Shown: positions 45,232 to 54,916, numbered from the stretch's first letter. The stretch: 64,000 nt of DNA from CAZKVJ01 sp964556225 (GCA_964556225.1 CAZKVJ010000005.1:1-64000), one strand, 5' to 3'. Numbers and translations are program-made. The notes: generated from the sequence alone by a model not told the origin.

Positions 45232-46830
45232 CTAGGCCGGGTTCGTCGCGGCCAGCAGCTCCGGGACACCGAGCGTGAGGCGCCGCGCCGTGGGGCGGAT
45301 GGATGCCCGCCAGATCACCAGACCGTACGGAAGGGCGACCAGCCCGACCAGCGCGCACGCCACCGGGTCGTCGTGGAGCAGCAGCACCGGAAGGACCATC
45401 GGGATGGCGAGCACCGCGAAGGCGGCGAACGCCGCCGTGGCCAGCACCGCCTGCAGACAGCCCTGCCCGCTGTTCTTGACCGAGAACGGGTTCGATCCGT
45501 CGGGCACCGCGTACGGGGCCGTCACGGACGCCACGTTCGCCACCCCGAGCCCGAGCACGAGACCGGAGGCGCCGACGAGGAAGGCTGCCGGGAGGTACCG
45601 CCACCCACCGGTGAGGGTCAAGAGCAGCGCACTCGCCACGACGACAGCGAGGAGGCTCACGATCGCCTCGGCGAGGTTCTTGCCGACCACCAGGTCGCGC
45701 GGCGACGCGGCGCTGGAGAGGTCGAACCACAGCGCCCCGGCGTCGGCGCCGAACTGGTTGAGCGCACCGAGCACCGTGAGCCACCCGACGCCAGCTGCGA
45801 ACAGGACCGCGGCCGAGGGATCACCCGCCCGATCGCCGGTCAGGATGGCCATCGCCGGGTAGATGACACCGAACACGATCGCCGCCACGGCCTGCACGCG
45901 CCGCCGGGGATCACGCGCCTGGTAGCGCAGCTCGCGCGCCGCCACTGCGCCCGCCGGCCCCGCCGGCAGCACAGGGCGCAGGCGTCCCAGCACCGAGACC
46001 TGGCGCGGCGCCCGCTCGGCCGCTCGGGTCCCGCCGCCCGGCGCCGCCGCATCCAGCCGGCGCAGGGCCACCAGCCAGAGCCCGCCCGCCGCCACGACCC
46101 CGGCCGCACCGACCAGCAGCCATCCCAGGGCACCGACGGTGCTGGTCCGACCCGCGGTGACAGCCGCCCGCCCGAGCGCCCCGGGCGGCAGCCAGGTCAG
46201 GACATCGGCGACCGGCGCCCACGTCGCCACCTCGATCTCGTCGACCATGACGAGCATCCACTGCATCGCGATCCCCAGCAGCCCGAGCAGCCCCGCCATC
46301 GCCAGGGCAGCGTCCCGGCCGCGCCGGGACGCGAACGCTCGGGCGAGGAACGTCACGGGCACGCGAGCGAGCAGCAGCACCAGCAGCCACTCGATCGCCA
46401 GCGCGACCACCACGACCGGCGCGCCGGCAGGCCGCTCCGTCACACCGACGGCGACCCCCGCCAGTGCCAGCGCCAGCGCCAGTGGCGCCGGCCCGATCAG
46501 GTTGACGACCAGCATCCCGGCCGCGCGCTGGCCCAACGAGAGCGGGAACGGTGCCAGGCGCTCCGGCGTCACGATCTCGGTGACACCGCCGAGCGTCAGC
46601 GGCCCGATCGCGCCGGCGAGCGCGGCGATCGTGAACAGCACGACCAGCACGATCGTGGTGTCGGTGTCGTCGACGGGCCGGAGGGCCACGGCCGCCAAGG
46701 CACCGAGCGAGCCCATCGTCAGGCCGAATCCCCACCCGAGCAGGGCCCCGAACCGGGCCGGCGGCCCGAGGCGGAAGGCGTTGCGCAGCAGCACCAGGCG
46801 CAGGCGCACGAACGTGGCGAGCAGGCTCAC
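45232..46830 (-). CDS. ABC-2 type permease (large)
   Basis: A 532-residue membrane protein with about 12 hydrophobic segments and a central soluble loop (about 255-305, ending VAARELRYQARDPRRRVQ), the usual layout of long exporter permeases paired with one ATPase. The GTG overlaps the ATPase stop (GTGA). Substrate unknown. Confidence 0.83.
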   Translation of the reverse strand: MSLLATFVRLRLVLLRNAFRLGPPARFGALLGWGFGLTMGSLGALAAVALRPVDDTDTTIVLVVLFTIAALAGAIGPLTLGGVTEIVTPERLAPFPLSLGQRAAGMLVVNLIGPAPLALALALAGVAVGVTERPAGAPVVVVALAIEWLLVLLLARVPVTFLARAFASRRGRDAALAMAGLLGLLGIAMQWMLVMVDEIEVATWAPVADVLTWLPPGALGRAAVTAGRTSTVGALGWLLVGAAGVVAAGGLWLVALRRLDAAAPGGGTRAAERAPRQVSVLGRLRPVLPAGPAGAVAARELRYQARDPRRRVQAVAAIVFGVIYPAMAILTGDRAGDPSAAVLFAAGVGWLTVLGALNQFGADAGALWFDLSSAASPRDLVVGKNLAEAIVSLLAVVVASALLLTLTGGWRYLPAAFLVGASGLVLGLGVANVASVTAPYAVPDGSNPFSVKNSGQGCLQAVLATAAFAAFAVLAIPMVLPVLLLHDDPVACALVGLVALPYGLVIWRASIRPTARRLTLGVPELLAATNPA

Positions 46831-47582
46831 CGGCGGTCGAGCCAGTCGAGGGCCAGGTCGTCGCCGGCGCCACCGACGAGATCGATGAACACGGCCTCGA
46901 GGCTCCGCTCGCCGCGCAGGTCGTCGACGCCGCCGGCAACGACGATGCGGCCGTGGTCGATGACCGCGACGTGGGTGCACAGCCGCTCGACGAGGTCCAT
47001 CACATGGCTCGACAGGAGCACCGTCCCACCCCCGGCCAGGAAGCGGTCGAGCACCGCCCGGATGCGCATCGACGACACCGGGTCGATGCCCTCGAACGGC
47101 TCGTCGAGCACCAGCAGCTCGGGTCGATGGAGGAGCGCCGCGCCCAGCGCCACCTTCTTCTTCATGCCGTGGCTGTAGTCGACGATCAACGTGCCGGCAT
47201 CGTCGGTGAGCCCGAGCACGTCGAGCAGCTGCGCCGCCCGCTCGAGCGCCTCGCGCTCACCGAGGCCTCGCAGCAGACCGCCGTACTGCAGCATCTCGGC
47301 GCCGCTGAGCCGTTCGAACAGCGACAGGCCGTCCGGGACCACGCCCAGCAGCGCCTTCACCGCCGTGGGATCCGGGTACACGTCGGCGCCGCACACCTGC
47401 ACGGTGCCGGCGTCGGGCCGCAGCAGGCCCGTGAGCATCCGCAGCGTGGTCGTCTTCCCGGCCCCGTTCGGCCCGACGAGCCCGAAGAACGACCCGACCG
47501 GGACGGTGAGGTCGAGCCCGTCGACGGCCACCTTGTCGCCGAAGCGCTTGACGAGCCCCGAGAGCCGGACGGCGTCGGTCAC
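46827..47582 (-). CDS. ABC exporter ATPase
   Basis: A 251-residue ATPase with Walker A GPNGAGKTTT, signature YSHGMKKKVALG (first residues changed from LSGG to YSHG), Walker B LLVLDEPFEGIDP and switch SSHVMDLVERL. The GTG overlaps the stop of the EthD-like gene. The longer frame upstream is a shadow. Confidence 0.88.
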   Translation of the reverse strand: MTDAVRLSGLVKRFGDKVAVDGLDLTVPVGSFFGLVGPNGAGKTTTLRMLTGLLRPDAGTVQVCGADVYPDPTAVKALLGVVPDGLSLFERLSGAEMLQYGGLLRGLGEREALERAAQLLDVLGLTDDAGTLIVDYSHGMKKKVALGAALLHRPELLVLDEPFEGIDPVSSMRIRAVLDRFLAGGGTVLLSSHVMDLVERLCTHVAVIDHGRIVVAGGVDDLRGERSLEAVFIDLVGGAGDDLALDWLDRR

Positions 47583-47929
47583 GGGCGGTCGATGACCACG
47601 GTCGGCTCGTCGCAGATCACCCAGTGCAGCGCGCTCGGGTCGAGGAATCGAGCGACGTCGTCCAACATGGCCGGGGTGTCGGGCTCGGCGAGGTGGGCGA
47701 GGAACGCCTCGACGGAGTCGAACTCCTGGATCGTCACGCCGTCGAAGGCCGGCTCGGGCAGCCCGCTGCCGGCGGGCGGCCACACCGCCGGGTGCTGCTC
47801 GTAACGGCGCACGTAGCGCGCCGCCGAGCTGGCGGCGATGAGAGGGCCGTGGCGGTCGTGCCAGTGCGCGAGGAACTCCTCGTGCGTGGTCCCTTCCTTG
47901 CGCTTCAGCAGGGTCACCAGTCGGACCAT
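47579..47929 (-). CDS. EthD domain protein
   Basis: A 116-residue protein with the EthD signature LLKRKEGTTHEEFLAHWHDRHGPL. EthD proteins are small partners in ether or polycyclic degradation and also appear alone. The ATG follows the strong ribosome site AAGGAG. It overlaps the ATPase gene by four bases and follows a dehydrogenase gene by 10 bases. Confidence 0.85.
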   Translation of the reverse strand: MVRLVTLLKRKEGTTHEEFLAHWHDRHGPLIAASSAARYVRRYEQHPAVWPPAGSGLPEPAFDGVTIQEFDSVEAFLAHLAEPDTPAMLDDVARFLDPSALHWVICDEPTVVIDRP

Positions 47930-47939
47930 CGTCGCTCCT

Positions 47940-48719
47940 TCACAGGCCGAGGAAGCCGCCACCGTCGCACACCAGGGTCTGGCCCGTCACGTAGGCCGCG
48001 TCGTCGGAGGCGAGGAACAGCGCCACCGATCCGACGTCGGCCTCCGGGTCACCCACCCGCCCGAGCGGTGTCCGGGCCTCGATGGCGACCCGCAGCGCCG
48101 GATCCCGCTCGAACGACCGGGTCAGCGACGGGGTCGCGGCCACCGGGGCCAGGCAGTTCACCGTCACCCCCGACGGCCCCCACTCGCGGGCCAGGCTCTT
48201 GGCGATGGCGCGCTCGGCCGCCTTGACCGACGAGTAGAGCGGGATGGTCGAGCTGCCCTCGATCCCACTCGGTGACGACACGAGGATGAACCGGCCACGC
48301 CCCCCAGCGGCGCGCAGGTGCGGCCAGGCGCTCTGCCCGCAGAACAGCACCGCCCACACCCCGGTGCGCGACAGCAGGGCCCAGTGCCGCTCGAGGTCGA
48401 GCGCTTCAAGGCGGTGCGGCACCACACCCTGCAGGGCGTTGTGCACCATGATCTCGAGGCTGCCGTAGCGCTCGACCGTGACCGCGACGCAGCGCTCGAC
48501 CGAGGCGCGCTCACCCACGTCGGTGACGACGCACTCGGCGCTGCCGCCGGCCCGGCGGATCGACTCGGCCACCGGCTCACCGGTCTCGGCTCGCCGAGCG
48601 GCGATCACCACGTTGGCGCCCTCCGCCGCGAGGCGGCGGGCGATCCCCTCACCCACCCCCTGGCCGGCGCCGGTGACGATCGCCGTTCGCCCGGCGAGCC
48701 GCGCCGGGCTCACATCCAC
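47940..48719 (-). CDS. Short-chain dehydrogenase/reductase
   Basis: A 259-residue short-chain dehydrogenase with cofactor loop TGAGQGVGEG, and catalytic Tyr/Lys in PLYSSVKAAERA. The NNAG block reads HNALQG, an unusual change. Its start overlaps by 10 bases the 3' end of the truncated relative upstream, so the two may form a heteromer. Confidence 0.85.
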   Translation of the reverse strand: MDVSPARLAGRTAIVTGAGQGVGEGIARRLAAEGANVVIAARRAETGEPVAESIRRAGGSAECVVTDVGERASVERCVAVTVERYGSLEIMVHNALQGVVPHRLEALDLERHWALLSRTGVWAVLFCGQSAWPHLRAAGGRGRFILVSSPSGIEGSSTIPLYSSVKAAERAIAKSLAREWGPSGVTVNCLAPVAATPSLTRSFERDPALRVAIEARTPLGRVGDPEADVGSVALFLASDDAAYVTGQTLVCDGGGFLGL

Positions 48720-49210
48720 CGGCCACCGTCGACGGTCACCGTCTGACCGGTGAGGTCACCCGACGCCTCGCTCGCCAGGAAGTCGATCACCGCCGACGGG
48801 TCGTCGTGGCCCGCGAGCGCAGGGGCCGCGAGCGAGCCAGGGTCGGCCAGCTCGGGGTGGTCGAGGACCCGCTCTGGTGACACCGCCACGGCGTTGACGG
48901 TGACGCCGTCGGGGCCCCACTGGCGCGCCGCCGACTTGACGAGGACCCGGATCGCCTCGGCAGGTGCGGCGACGTGGGCGTGCACGGCACCTCCGGACAT
49001 GGCGGTGGTCGGGATGACCACCACGATCCGGCGAGCGCCGTCTCGATGGGCCTGCGCCATCGCCACGATGACGTCGCGCATGGGCTGCTCCCATGCCCGG
49101 TCCCAGTCGGCGTCCGACAGCGACTCGAACGGCCGAGGGGCGCCGTCGAAGCAGGGGTGGATGACCACGGCCTCACCCCGCCGCTCGATCCTCGGGCCGG
49201 ACCCCTCCAT
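48710..49210 (-). CDS. Short SDR-like protein lacking the cofactor loop
   Basis: A 166-residue protein that matches only the second half of a short-chain dehydrogenase: VLVKSAARQWGPDGVTVNAVAVSPERV and FLASEASGDLTGQTVTVDGGRW. The GxxxGxG cofactor loop is missing and the Tyr position reads HVAAPAEA, so it should not be active by itself. It has a proper leaderless start (TACCGT, eight bases before ATG 49210), so it is not obviously a broken gene. The overlap with a full-length enzyme suggests a structural partner. Confidence 0.7.
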   Translation of the reverse strand: MEGSGPRIERRGEAVVIHPCFDGAPRPFESLSDADWDRAWEQPMRDVIVAMAQAHRDGARRIVVVIPTTAMSGGAVHAHVAAPAEAIRVLVKSAARQWGPDGVTVNAVAVSPERVLDHPELADPGSLAAPALAGHDDPSAVIDFLASEASGDLTGQTVTVDGGRWM

Positions 49211-49285
49211 GCGGTCGAACGGTAACCCACGTCGCCCACGTCGCACGCTCGGCCCGGCTGAGAGGGCATCCGGTACGGTGCGTCC

Positions 49286-50056
49286 ATGGCGACGCACGCG
49301 GGTCTGGTCGAGGGGAAGATCGCCCTGGTCACAGGAGCGGGGAGCGGGATCGGCGAGGCCAGCGCCCGGCTGTTCGCCCAGGAGGGGGCCAGCGTCGTGG
49401 TGGCCGACATCGACGCCGAGGCCGCCGAACGGGTGGCGGCGTCGATCCGCGCCAGCGGGGCGCCGGCCAGCGCGGTCGCCGCCGACGTCACCGACGAGGC
49501 CGACGTGGCCGCGATGGTGCAGCACGTGCTCGACCGGTTCGGCCGGCTCGACTGCGCCCACAACAACGCCGGCATCAGCGGATCGATGACCCCGTTCACC
49601 CAGGTGAGCCTCGACGACTGGAACCTGATGATCGCCATCAACCTGACCAGCGTCTTCCTCTGCATGAAGCACGAGCTGCGGGTGATGGCCGAGCAGGGCT
49701 TCGGTGCCATCGTGAACACGTCGTCGGGGGCCGGCGTCGTGGGCTTCGCCGGGCTCCCTCACTACGTCGCGGCCAAGCACGGCGTCGTCGGCCTCACCAA
49801 GACCGCAGCGTCGGAGTTCGCCCGCGCCGGCATCCGGGTCAACGCCATCCTCCCCGGCACCACGAACACCCCGATGATCCAGGAGTTCCTGGCCGCCAAC
49901 CCGTCCGTTGTGGGGATGGTCACGGGCTCGGTGGGGCGCGGCTCGCTCGGTGAGCCGGACGAGGTCGCCCAGGCGGCGGTGTGGCTGTGCAGCGAGCGGG
50001 CCGGCTTCGTCAGCGGCGAGTCGATGCTGGTCGACGGGGCCACGGTGTGCCGTTGA
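49286..50056 (+). CDS. Short-chain dehydrogenase/reductase
   Basis: A 256-residue classical short-chain dehydrogenase with TGAGSGIGEA, NNAG, and Tyr/Lys in HYVAAKHGVVG. The C-terminal block ESMLVDGATVCR is typical. TACGGT (49274-49279) is six bases before the ATG. It is divergent from the truncated relative and followed by a NIPSNAP-like gene with an overlapping start. Confidence 0.87.
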   Translation: MATHAGLVEGKIALVTGAGSGIGEASARLFAQEGASVVVADIDAEAAERVAASIRASGAPASAVAADVTDEADVAAMVQHVLDRFGRLDCAHNNAGISGSMTPFTQVSLDDWNLMIAINLTSVFLCMKHELRVMAEQGFGAIVNTSSGAGVVGFAGLPHYVAAKHGVVGLTKTAASEFARAGIRVNAILPGTTNTPMIQEFLAANPSVVGMVTGSVGRGSLGEPDEVAQAAVWLCSERAGFVSGESMLVDGATVCR

Positions 50057-50667
50057 ACCAGCAGCACGAGCGCGTGTACCTGCACCGCACGTTCTCGCGC
50101 TCGGCGGGAGGCGGCCCGATGGACGGCGAGCACCTGCGCCGCGTGGGAAGGTTCACTCCCGTGGCGGGGACGTTTCGCTGGCCGCGCCACACCACGTTGT
50201 GGGAGCTGCAGCACGGCTGGGCCAGCGTGGCGCACGTCGCCCCGCTCATCGCCGGGTCGGGCATCGACCGCCTCCTCATCGCCTCGTCGCGCACGCCATC
50301 GCTCGATGAGCAGCGAGTCGCCGTCGGATGGGCCGAGTGCTGCTACCACGAGGAGGTGGCGCTGCACCCCGGCACGGCGCGGCGCTATCTCGATCTGGTC
50401 CACACCCACCGCGAGCAGCTGGCCGCCAGCTTCGGCTGGCAGCTGGTCGGCGCCTTCCGCACCGCCATGGTCCACGACACCGAGGCGATCGTGCTGTGGG
50501 CGGTGCCCACGTGGGACGCCTGGGCCCGGTGGGAGACGGCCGAGGTGGACGACCCGTCGGTGGCGATCTGGCGCGGCCACCTCGACGGGTTGGTGCGCGA
50601 CTGGCGCGCCACGGTGGTCGTCGATCAGCCAGCCGCGTCGACGGCGACCCGGCGGGCCCAGCGGTAG
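50053..50667 (+). CDS. NIPSNAP-like protein
   Basis: A 204-residue protein. RVGRFTPVAGTFRWPRHTTLWEL and LVHTHREQLAASFGWQLVGAFRT resemble NIPSNAP-type alpha-beta-barrel proteins found in actinobacterial steroid clusters, role unknown. The start is unsure: TTG 50053 overlaps the previous stop (TTGA); GTG 50074 is an alternative. Its 3' end overlaps the convergent fadD19-like gene by 43 bases. Confidence 0.65.
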   Translation: MNQQHERVYLHRTFSRSAGGGPMDGEHLRRVGRFTPVAGTFRWPRHTTLWELQHGWASVAHVAPLIAGSGIDRLLIASSRTPSLDEQRVAVGWAECCYHEEVALHPGTARRYLDLVHTHREQLAASFGWQLVGAFRTAMVHDTEAIVLWAVPTWDAWARWETAEVDDPSVAIWRGHLDGLVRDWRATVVVDQPAASTATRRAQR

Positions 50668-52199
50668 TCGCTCTTGCCGGCTGGCGAGCGGACGACCTCG
50701 TCCACCAGCACCAACCCTCTCGGGATCTTGTAGCCGGCGATGTGCTGGCGGCAGTGGTCCTGGATGCTCTCGAGGCTGGGCGGTGTCGACGGATCCCGCG
50801 GCGCCACGACGGCCGTAACCCGCTCACCCCACCGCTCGTCGGCCACGCCGACGACCACGGCGTCGAACACTTCCGGGTGGGACTTCAGCGCGTTCTCGAC
50901 CTCCTCGGGGAACACCTTCTCGCCGCCCGTGTTGATGCTGACCGAGCCCCGCCCGAGCATGGTGATCGAGCCGTCCGCTTCGAGCTGGGCGTAGTCGCCG
51001 GGGATCACGTACCGGGTGCCGTCGGGCCCGGTCACGAACGTGGACGCCGTCTTCTCCGGGTCGCGGTAGTACCCGATCGGGATGTTGCCGGTGCGGGCCA
51101 GCCTCCCGACCTGGCCGGTGCCGGGCGGGAGCGGCCGGAGGTCGTCGTCGAGCACCACGGCGTCGGGGGCGGCCGTGACGGTGGGGCCGCCTCTCATCGG
51201 GTCGCCCTTGGTGACCACGGTGATGCCGTTGCCGCCCCCCTCACTGGACCCGATGGCGTCGGTGATGACCAGGTTGGGGAAGTGGTCCAAGAACGCGTCC
51301 TTGTTGGTCTGCGAGAAGAGCACGGCGCTGGAGCTCACCGCGAACAGCGAGGACAGGTCGTAGTCGGCGCCCGGTTCGTCGAGCGCGTCGAGCAGCGGGC
51401 GAGCCATGGCGTCACCGGTGATCATCACCAGGTTGACCCGCTCGCGCTCGACCGTGCGCCACACCTCGTGGGGGTCGAACCGGGCACGGAGCACGGCCTG
51501 GTTGCCGACGAAGCTCTGACCCATGATGCTCCACTGGGTGGCACCGTGCATGAGCGGGGCGATCGGGAAGGTCACGACCGGGAACCCGTTGCGTCCCTTG
51601 TCGAGAAAGTCCTCCGGGCGGCTCACCCGCTCGCCGGTGCGGATGTCGATGCCGCCGCCCAGCGCCATGAGCACGTCCTCGTGGCGCCACACGACGCCCT
51701 TCGGCATGCCGGTCGTACCGCCGGTGAACAGGATGTAGCGGTCGTCACCGGAGCGGGGGCCGAAGTCCCGGGCCGGCGAGCCCGCCGCCAGGGCCGCCTC
51801 GTACTCCGGGCCGATGACCAGCCGCGGTAGGTGCGGCACGACCGCCAGCGCACGATCCAGGAAGCCCGGCTCGACGACCAGGTAGCGCAGGTCGGCGTGG
51901 TCGAACAGGTACGCCAGCTCCTCTTCCACGTAGCGGTAGTTGATGTTGATCCACACCGCCCGGATCTTGAACACCGCCCAGAGCACCTCGACCCACTCGA
52001 CACGGTTCAAGGCGTAGATCCCCACGTGGTCGCCGGGGCGCACACCCTCTGCCAGGAGATGGTGGGCCAGGCGGTTGGCCCGCTCGTCCATCTCGGCGAA
52101 CGTGCGCCGCTGGTGCTCGTCCACCAGGTAAGCCCGGTCCGGCCACTCGTCGGCAGCCTGTTCGAAGAGGTCGGCGAGGTTGAACGTGGCGGCGGTCAT
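50625..52199 (-). CDS. fadD19: Steroid-CoA ligase FadD19-like
   Basis: A 524-residue AMP-forming acyl-CoA synthetase. P-loop TGGTTGMPKGVVWRHED; ERANRLAHHLLAEGV, INYRYVEEELAYLFDHADL, MLGRGSVSINTGGEKVFPEE and SPAGKSDYRWA match mycobacterial FadD19/FadD17, which load CoA on the steroid side-chain acid. The catalytic Lys is in SPAGKSDY. ATG overlaps the stop of the first lipid-transfer gene (ATGA), placing it at the end of a five-gene operon. Confidence 0.9.
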   Translation of the reverse strand: MTAATFNLADLFEQAADEWPDRAYLVDEHQRRTFAEMDERANRLAHHLLAEGVRPGDHVGIYALNRVEWVEVLWAVFKIRAVWININYRYVEEELAYLFDHADLRYLVVEPGFLDRALAVVPHLPRLVIGPEYEAALAAGSPARDFGPRSGDDRYILFTGGTTGMPKGVVWRHEDVLMALGGGIDIRTGERVSRPEDFLDKGRNGFPVVTFPIAPLMHGATQWSIMGQSFVGNQAVLRARFDPHEVWRTVERERVNLVMITGDAMARPLLDALDEPGADYDLSSLFAVSSSAVLFSQTNKDAFLDHFPNLVITDAIGSSEGGGNGITVVTKGDPMRGGPTVTAAPDAVVLDDDLRPLPPGTGQVGRLARTGNIPIGYYRDPEKTASTFVTGPDGTRYVIPGDYAQLEADGSITMLGRGSVSINTGGEKVFPEEVENALKSHPEVFDAVVVGVADERWGERVTAVVAPRDPSTPPSLESIQDHCRQHIAGYKIPRGLVLVDEVVRSPAGKSDYRWARRVAVDAAG

Positions 52200-53353
52200 G
52201 GCTTGCCCGCACCGACGAGCCACATGGCGAAGAACTGCGAGCCGCCGCCGTAGGCATGGCCGAGGGCCGTGCGAGCCCCGTCGATCTGGTGCTCGCCGGC
52301 TCTCCCCATCACCTGCATCGCCGCCTCGCCGAAGCGGATCATGCCGCTCGCCCCGATGGGGTTCGACGACAGCACACCCCCACTGGGGTTGACCGGGAGC
52401 CGGCCCGTCATCTCGGTCACCCCGTCCTCCACGAACCGCCAGCCGTGGTCGCGCGGAGCGAAGCCCAGGTTCTCGAGCCACATCGGCTCGAACCACGAGA
52501 ACGGCACGTAGATCTCGCACACGTCGACCTCGGCGAGCGGGTCGGTGATGCCCGCCTTGCGCCACAGGTCCTCGGCCGCCAGCTCGCCGGCGCGCGGGCT
52601 GACCTGGTTGCGCCCCGCGAACATCGTCGGCTCGCTGCGCATGGACGTGGCATGCACCCACGCCTTCGGTCCGGGCAGCGAGTCGGCCACGTCCTCGCTG
52701 GCGAGCACCAGCGCCATCGCTCCGTCGCTCGACGGGCAGGTCTCCACGAAGCGCACCGGATCCCACAGCATCGGCGACTCGAGCGCCCGCTCGAGCGTCC
52801 AGTCCGGCTCGTGCAGGTGGGCGCAGGGATTCTTCAGCGCGTTGGTGCGATCCTTCACGGCCACCATCGCACCGATGTGGCCCGGCGCTCCGGAGCGGCG
52901 GATGTAGCTGCGGATGATCGGCGAGAAGTAGCCACCGGCGCCGGCGTGCACCGGCATCCCGAACGGCACGGGTACCGACAGCGCCCACATCGCGTTGCCG
53001 TCGCTCTGCTTCTCGAAGCCGATCGTGAGAACCCGCCGGTGGACGCCGGCCATCACGTGCTGGGCGGCGACGATGGCCGTCGAGCCGCCCACGCTGCCGG
53101 CGGTGTGCACCCGGAACACGGGCTTGCCCGTCGCGACCAGCGCGTCGGTGAGCCACAGCTCGGGCATCATGACCCCTTCCAGCATGTCCGGGGCCTTGCC
53201 GATCACGATGGCGTCGATGTCGGCCATGGTCATGGCGGCGTCGGCGAGCGCTAGATCCGCGGCCTCGCGCACCAGGCCGGCGATCGACACGTCCGCCCGG
53301 CACGACGAGTGCTTGGTCTGGCCGACGCCCACCACCGCACAGCGCTCGGCCAT
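52196..53353 (-). CDS. Thiolase-fold lipid-transfer protein, Ltp3-like
   Basis: A 385-residue thiolase-superfamily protein. Where thiolases have the nucleophilic Cys, this one has TAGSVGGS (about residues 84-91), so it cannot act as a thiolase. PVNPSGGVLSSNPIGASGM and HAYGGGSQFFAMW are the other core blocks. Size and position match Ltp3 of mycobacteria, beside an Ltp4-like protein and DUF35 partners, as in the Ltp2-ChsH2 retro-aldolase. ATG 53353 was chosen because GGAGGG lies eight bases upstream; GTG 53362 is in frame. Confidence 0.85.
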   Translation of the reverse strand: MAERCAVVGVGQTKHSSCRADVSIAGLVREAADLALADAAMTMADIDAIVIGKAPDMLEGVMMPELWLTDALVATGKPVFRVHTAGSVGGSTAIVAAQHVMAGVHRRVLTIGFEKQSDGNAMWALSVPVPFGMPVHAGAGGYFSPIIRSYIRRSGAPGHIGAMVAVKDRTNALKNPCAHLHEPDWTLERALESPMLWDPVRFVETCPSSDGAMALVLASEDVADSLPGPKAWVHATSMRSEPTMFAGRNQVSPRAGELAAEDLWRKAGITDPLAEVDVCEIYVPFSWFEPMWLENLGFAPRDHGWRFVEDGVTEMTGRLPVNPSGGVLSSNPIGASGMIRFGEAAMQVMGRAGEHQIDGARTALGHAYGGGSQFFAMWLVGAGKP

Positions 53354-53354
53354 G

Positions 53355-54410
53355 TCAGTCACCCTCCATCACGCACACGAGGTTCTGCTGGAGCCACGGG
53401 CCCTGGGTGGCATGGCCGACCCCCCGGTCCGCGGTGCCGGCCATGATCCGGCTGGCCACCTCACCGAGGCGGGCAAGGCCGGCGGCCATGACCACGTTCG
53501 CCACCAGTGCCCCGCCACTCGGGTTCACCGTCGTCGACCCGTCATCGATGCCCAGCGCGTCGCGCAGCAGGAGCTCCTGGTGAGTGAACGGTGCGTGGAG
53601 CTCGGCCACGTCGACCTTGTCGTCACCCACCCCGCAGCGGCCCGCCGCAACCTCGGCCGACGGCACCTTCGTGGCGGGGCGGTCCCCCAGGCGCTGGCCG
53701 TCGCTGAGGTGGTGGATCGCCCGGATCCAGGCGGGCCGGTCGACGAGCGACCGGGCGACGTCACCAGCGGCGAGCACGACGGCGGCCACGCCATCGGCCA
53801 TCGCCGGGCAGTCGTGTGCCCGGAGCGGATCCATCACCACCGGTCGTCCGAGCAGCGCGGCCCCGGTGACCTGCTCGCTGACCAGCGCGGCCGGATTGGC
53901 CAAGGCGTCGCGGCGGGAGCGGGCTGCCACCTCGGCCATGTCGAGCTCGCTGAAGCACCCGGACTCGATGCCGGCCCTGGCCTGCAGCCCGGCGATCGCC
54001 CGCTGGTCGGGCCACAGCGGGGACACCACGTAGGGGTCGAACTGCAGTGCGAGGGCCCGGTGCAGGTCGCCGGCGCTGGACTTGCCGTTGCCGAAGACCA
54101 GCGCCGTGTCGCACTCACCGGCCTGCATCTTCACCCAAGCCTCGTACAGCGCCCAGGCACCGTCCATCTCGACGTGGCTCTCGACGATCGGCGGCCACGC
54201 ACCGAGCGCGTCGACCGCCGACACGAAGCTGAACGGCTGGCCGACCATGTAGTCGCAGCTGCCGTGGCACCAGAAGCCGACGTCATGGCGCTCGAGCCCG
54301 GCGCGGGCGAGGACGTCGCCGACGACGGGCACGATCATCTCGACCGGTGTGAGGGTGGTCGCAGCGACTGCCCGCGACTGGGCGAACGCGACGATGGCGA
54401 TGTCACGCAT
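53355..54410 (-). CDS. Thiolase-fold lipid-transfer protein, Ltp4-like
   Basis: A 351-residue thiolase-superfamily protein, also without the nucleophilic Cys (VESHVEMDGAWALYEAW at about 76-92). TTVNPSGGALVANVVMAAGLAR and HATQGPWLQQN are conserved core blocks. The size agrees with mycobacterial Ltp4. It probably forms a heteromer with the Ltp3-like protein. ATG overlaps the DUF35 stop (ATGA). Confidence 0.83.
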   Translation of the reverse strand: MRDIAIVAFAQSRAVAATTLTPVEMIVPVVGDVLARAGLERHDVGFWCHGSCDYMVGQPFSFVSAVDALGAWPPIVESHVEMDGAWALYEAWVKMQAGECDTALVFGNGKSSAGDLHRALALQFDPYVVSPLWPDQRAIAGLQARAGIESGCFSELDMAEVAARSRRDALANPAALVSEQVTGAALLGRPVVMDPLRAHDCPAMADGVAAVVLAAGDVARSLVDRPAWIRAIHHLSDGQRLGDRPATKVPSAEVAAGRCGVGDDKVDVAELHAPFTHQELLLRDALGIDDGSTTVNPSGGALVANVVMAAGLARLGEVASRIMAGTADRGVGHATQGPWLQQNLVCVMEGD

Positions 54411-54916
54411 CAGAGGTGTCCTGCATACGAGTCGAACGGAGCATCGGCCTCGCCCGTCGGGCGGAAGTGGGCGATGTTCTCGAGCGTCGGGCCCCACTCG
54501 GCCGGATCACGCCACACCGGCTCGACCCGCATGCCCATGCGGACGTCGGGGGCCTCGCACTCCTGGATGAGGTGCTGCACCCCGATGTCGGCACCATCGA
54601 GGAGGATCGTCGCCGCGACGTAGGGGATCTTGATCGTCTGCCCGAGGAACGGCACGTTCACGACGCAGAACGTGGTGATGGTGCCTCGGGGGCCGACCTC
54701 GACGTCGTCGCCCAGCAGCACCCCGCACTTCGGGCACACCCCGTTGCGGGGCGGGAAGTAGACGAGCGAGCAGCTCGGGCAGCGACGACCGATGAGCCGG
54801 CCCTCCATCAGGCCCTGCAGGTACACGCTGGCACCGGGACCCGCCGACCAGGCGTAGTCGATCGCGATCGGGGTGCGGATCCGCAGCACCTCGGCGCCGT
54901 CCGGGGAGGCCGACAT
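54410..54916 (-). CDS. DUF35 protein with zinc ribbon
   Basis: A 168-residue protein: zinc ribbon CPSC...CPKC (Cys46, 49, 61, 64) followed by an OB-fold (EVGPRGTITTFCVVNVPF). DUF35 proteins bind acyl-CoA substrates for thiolase-fold partners such as Ltp2. Starts at ATG 54916 overlapping the end of the second DUF35 gene. Confidence 0.88.
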   Translation of the reverse strand: MSASPDGAEVLRIRTPIAIDYAWSAGPGASVYLQGLMEGRLIGRRCPSCSLVYFPPRNGVCPKCGVLLGDDVEVGPRGTITTFCVVNVPFLGQTIKIPYVAATILLDGADIGVQHLIQECEAPDVRMGMRVEPVWRDPAEWGPTLENIAHFRPTGEADAPFDSYAGHL

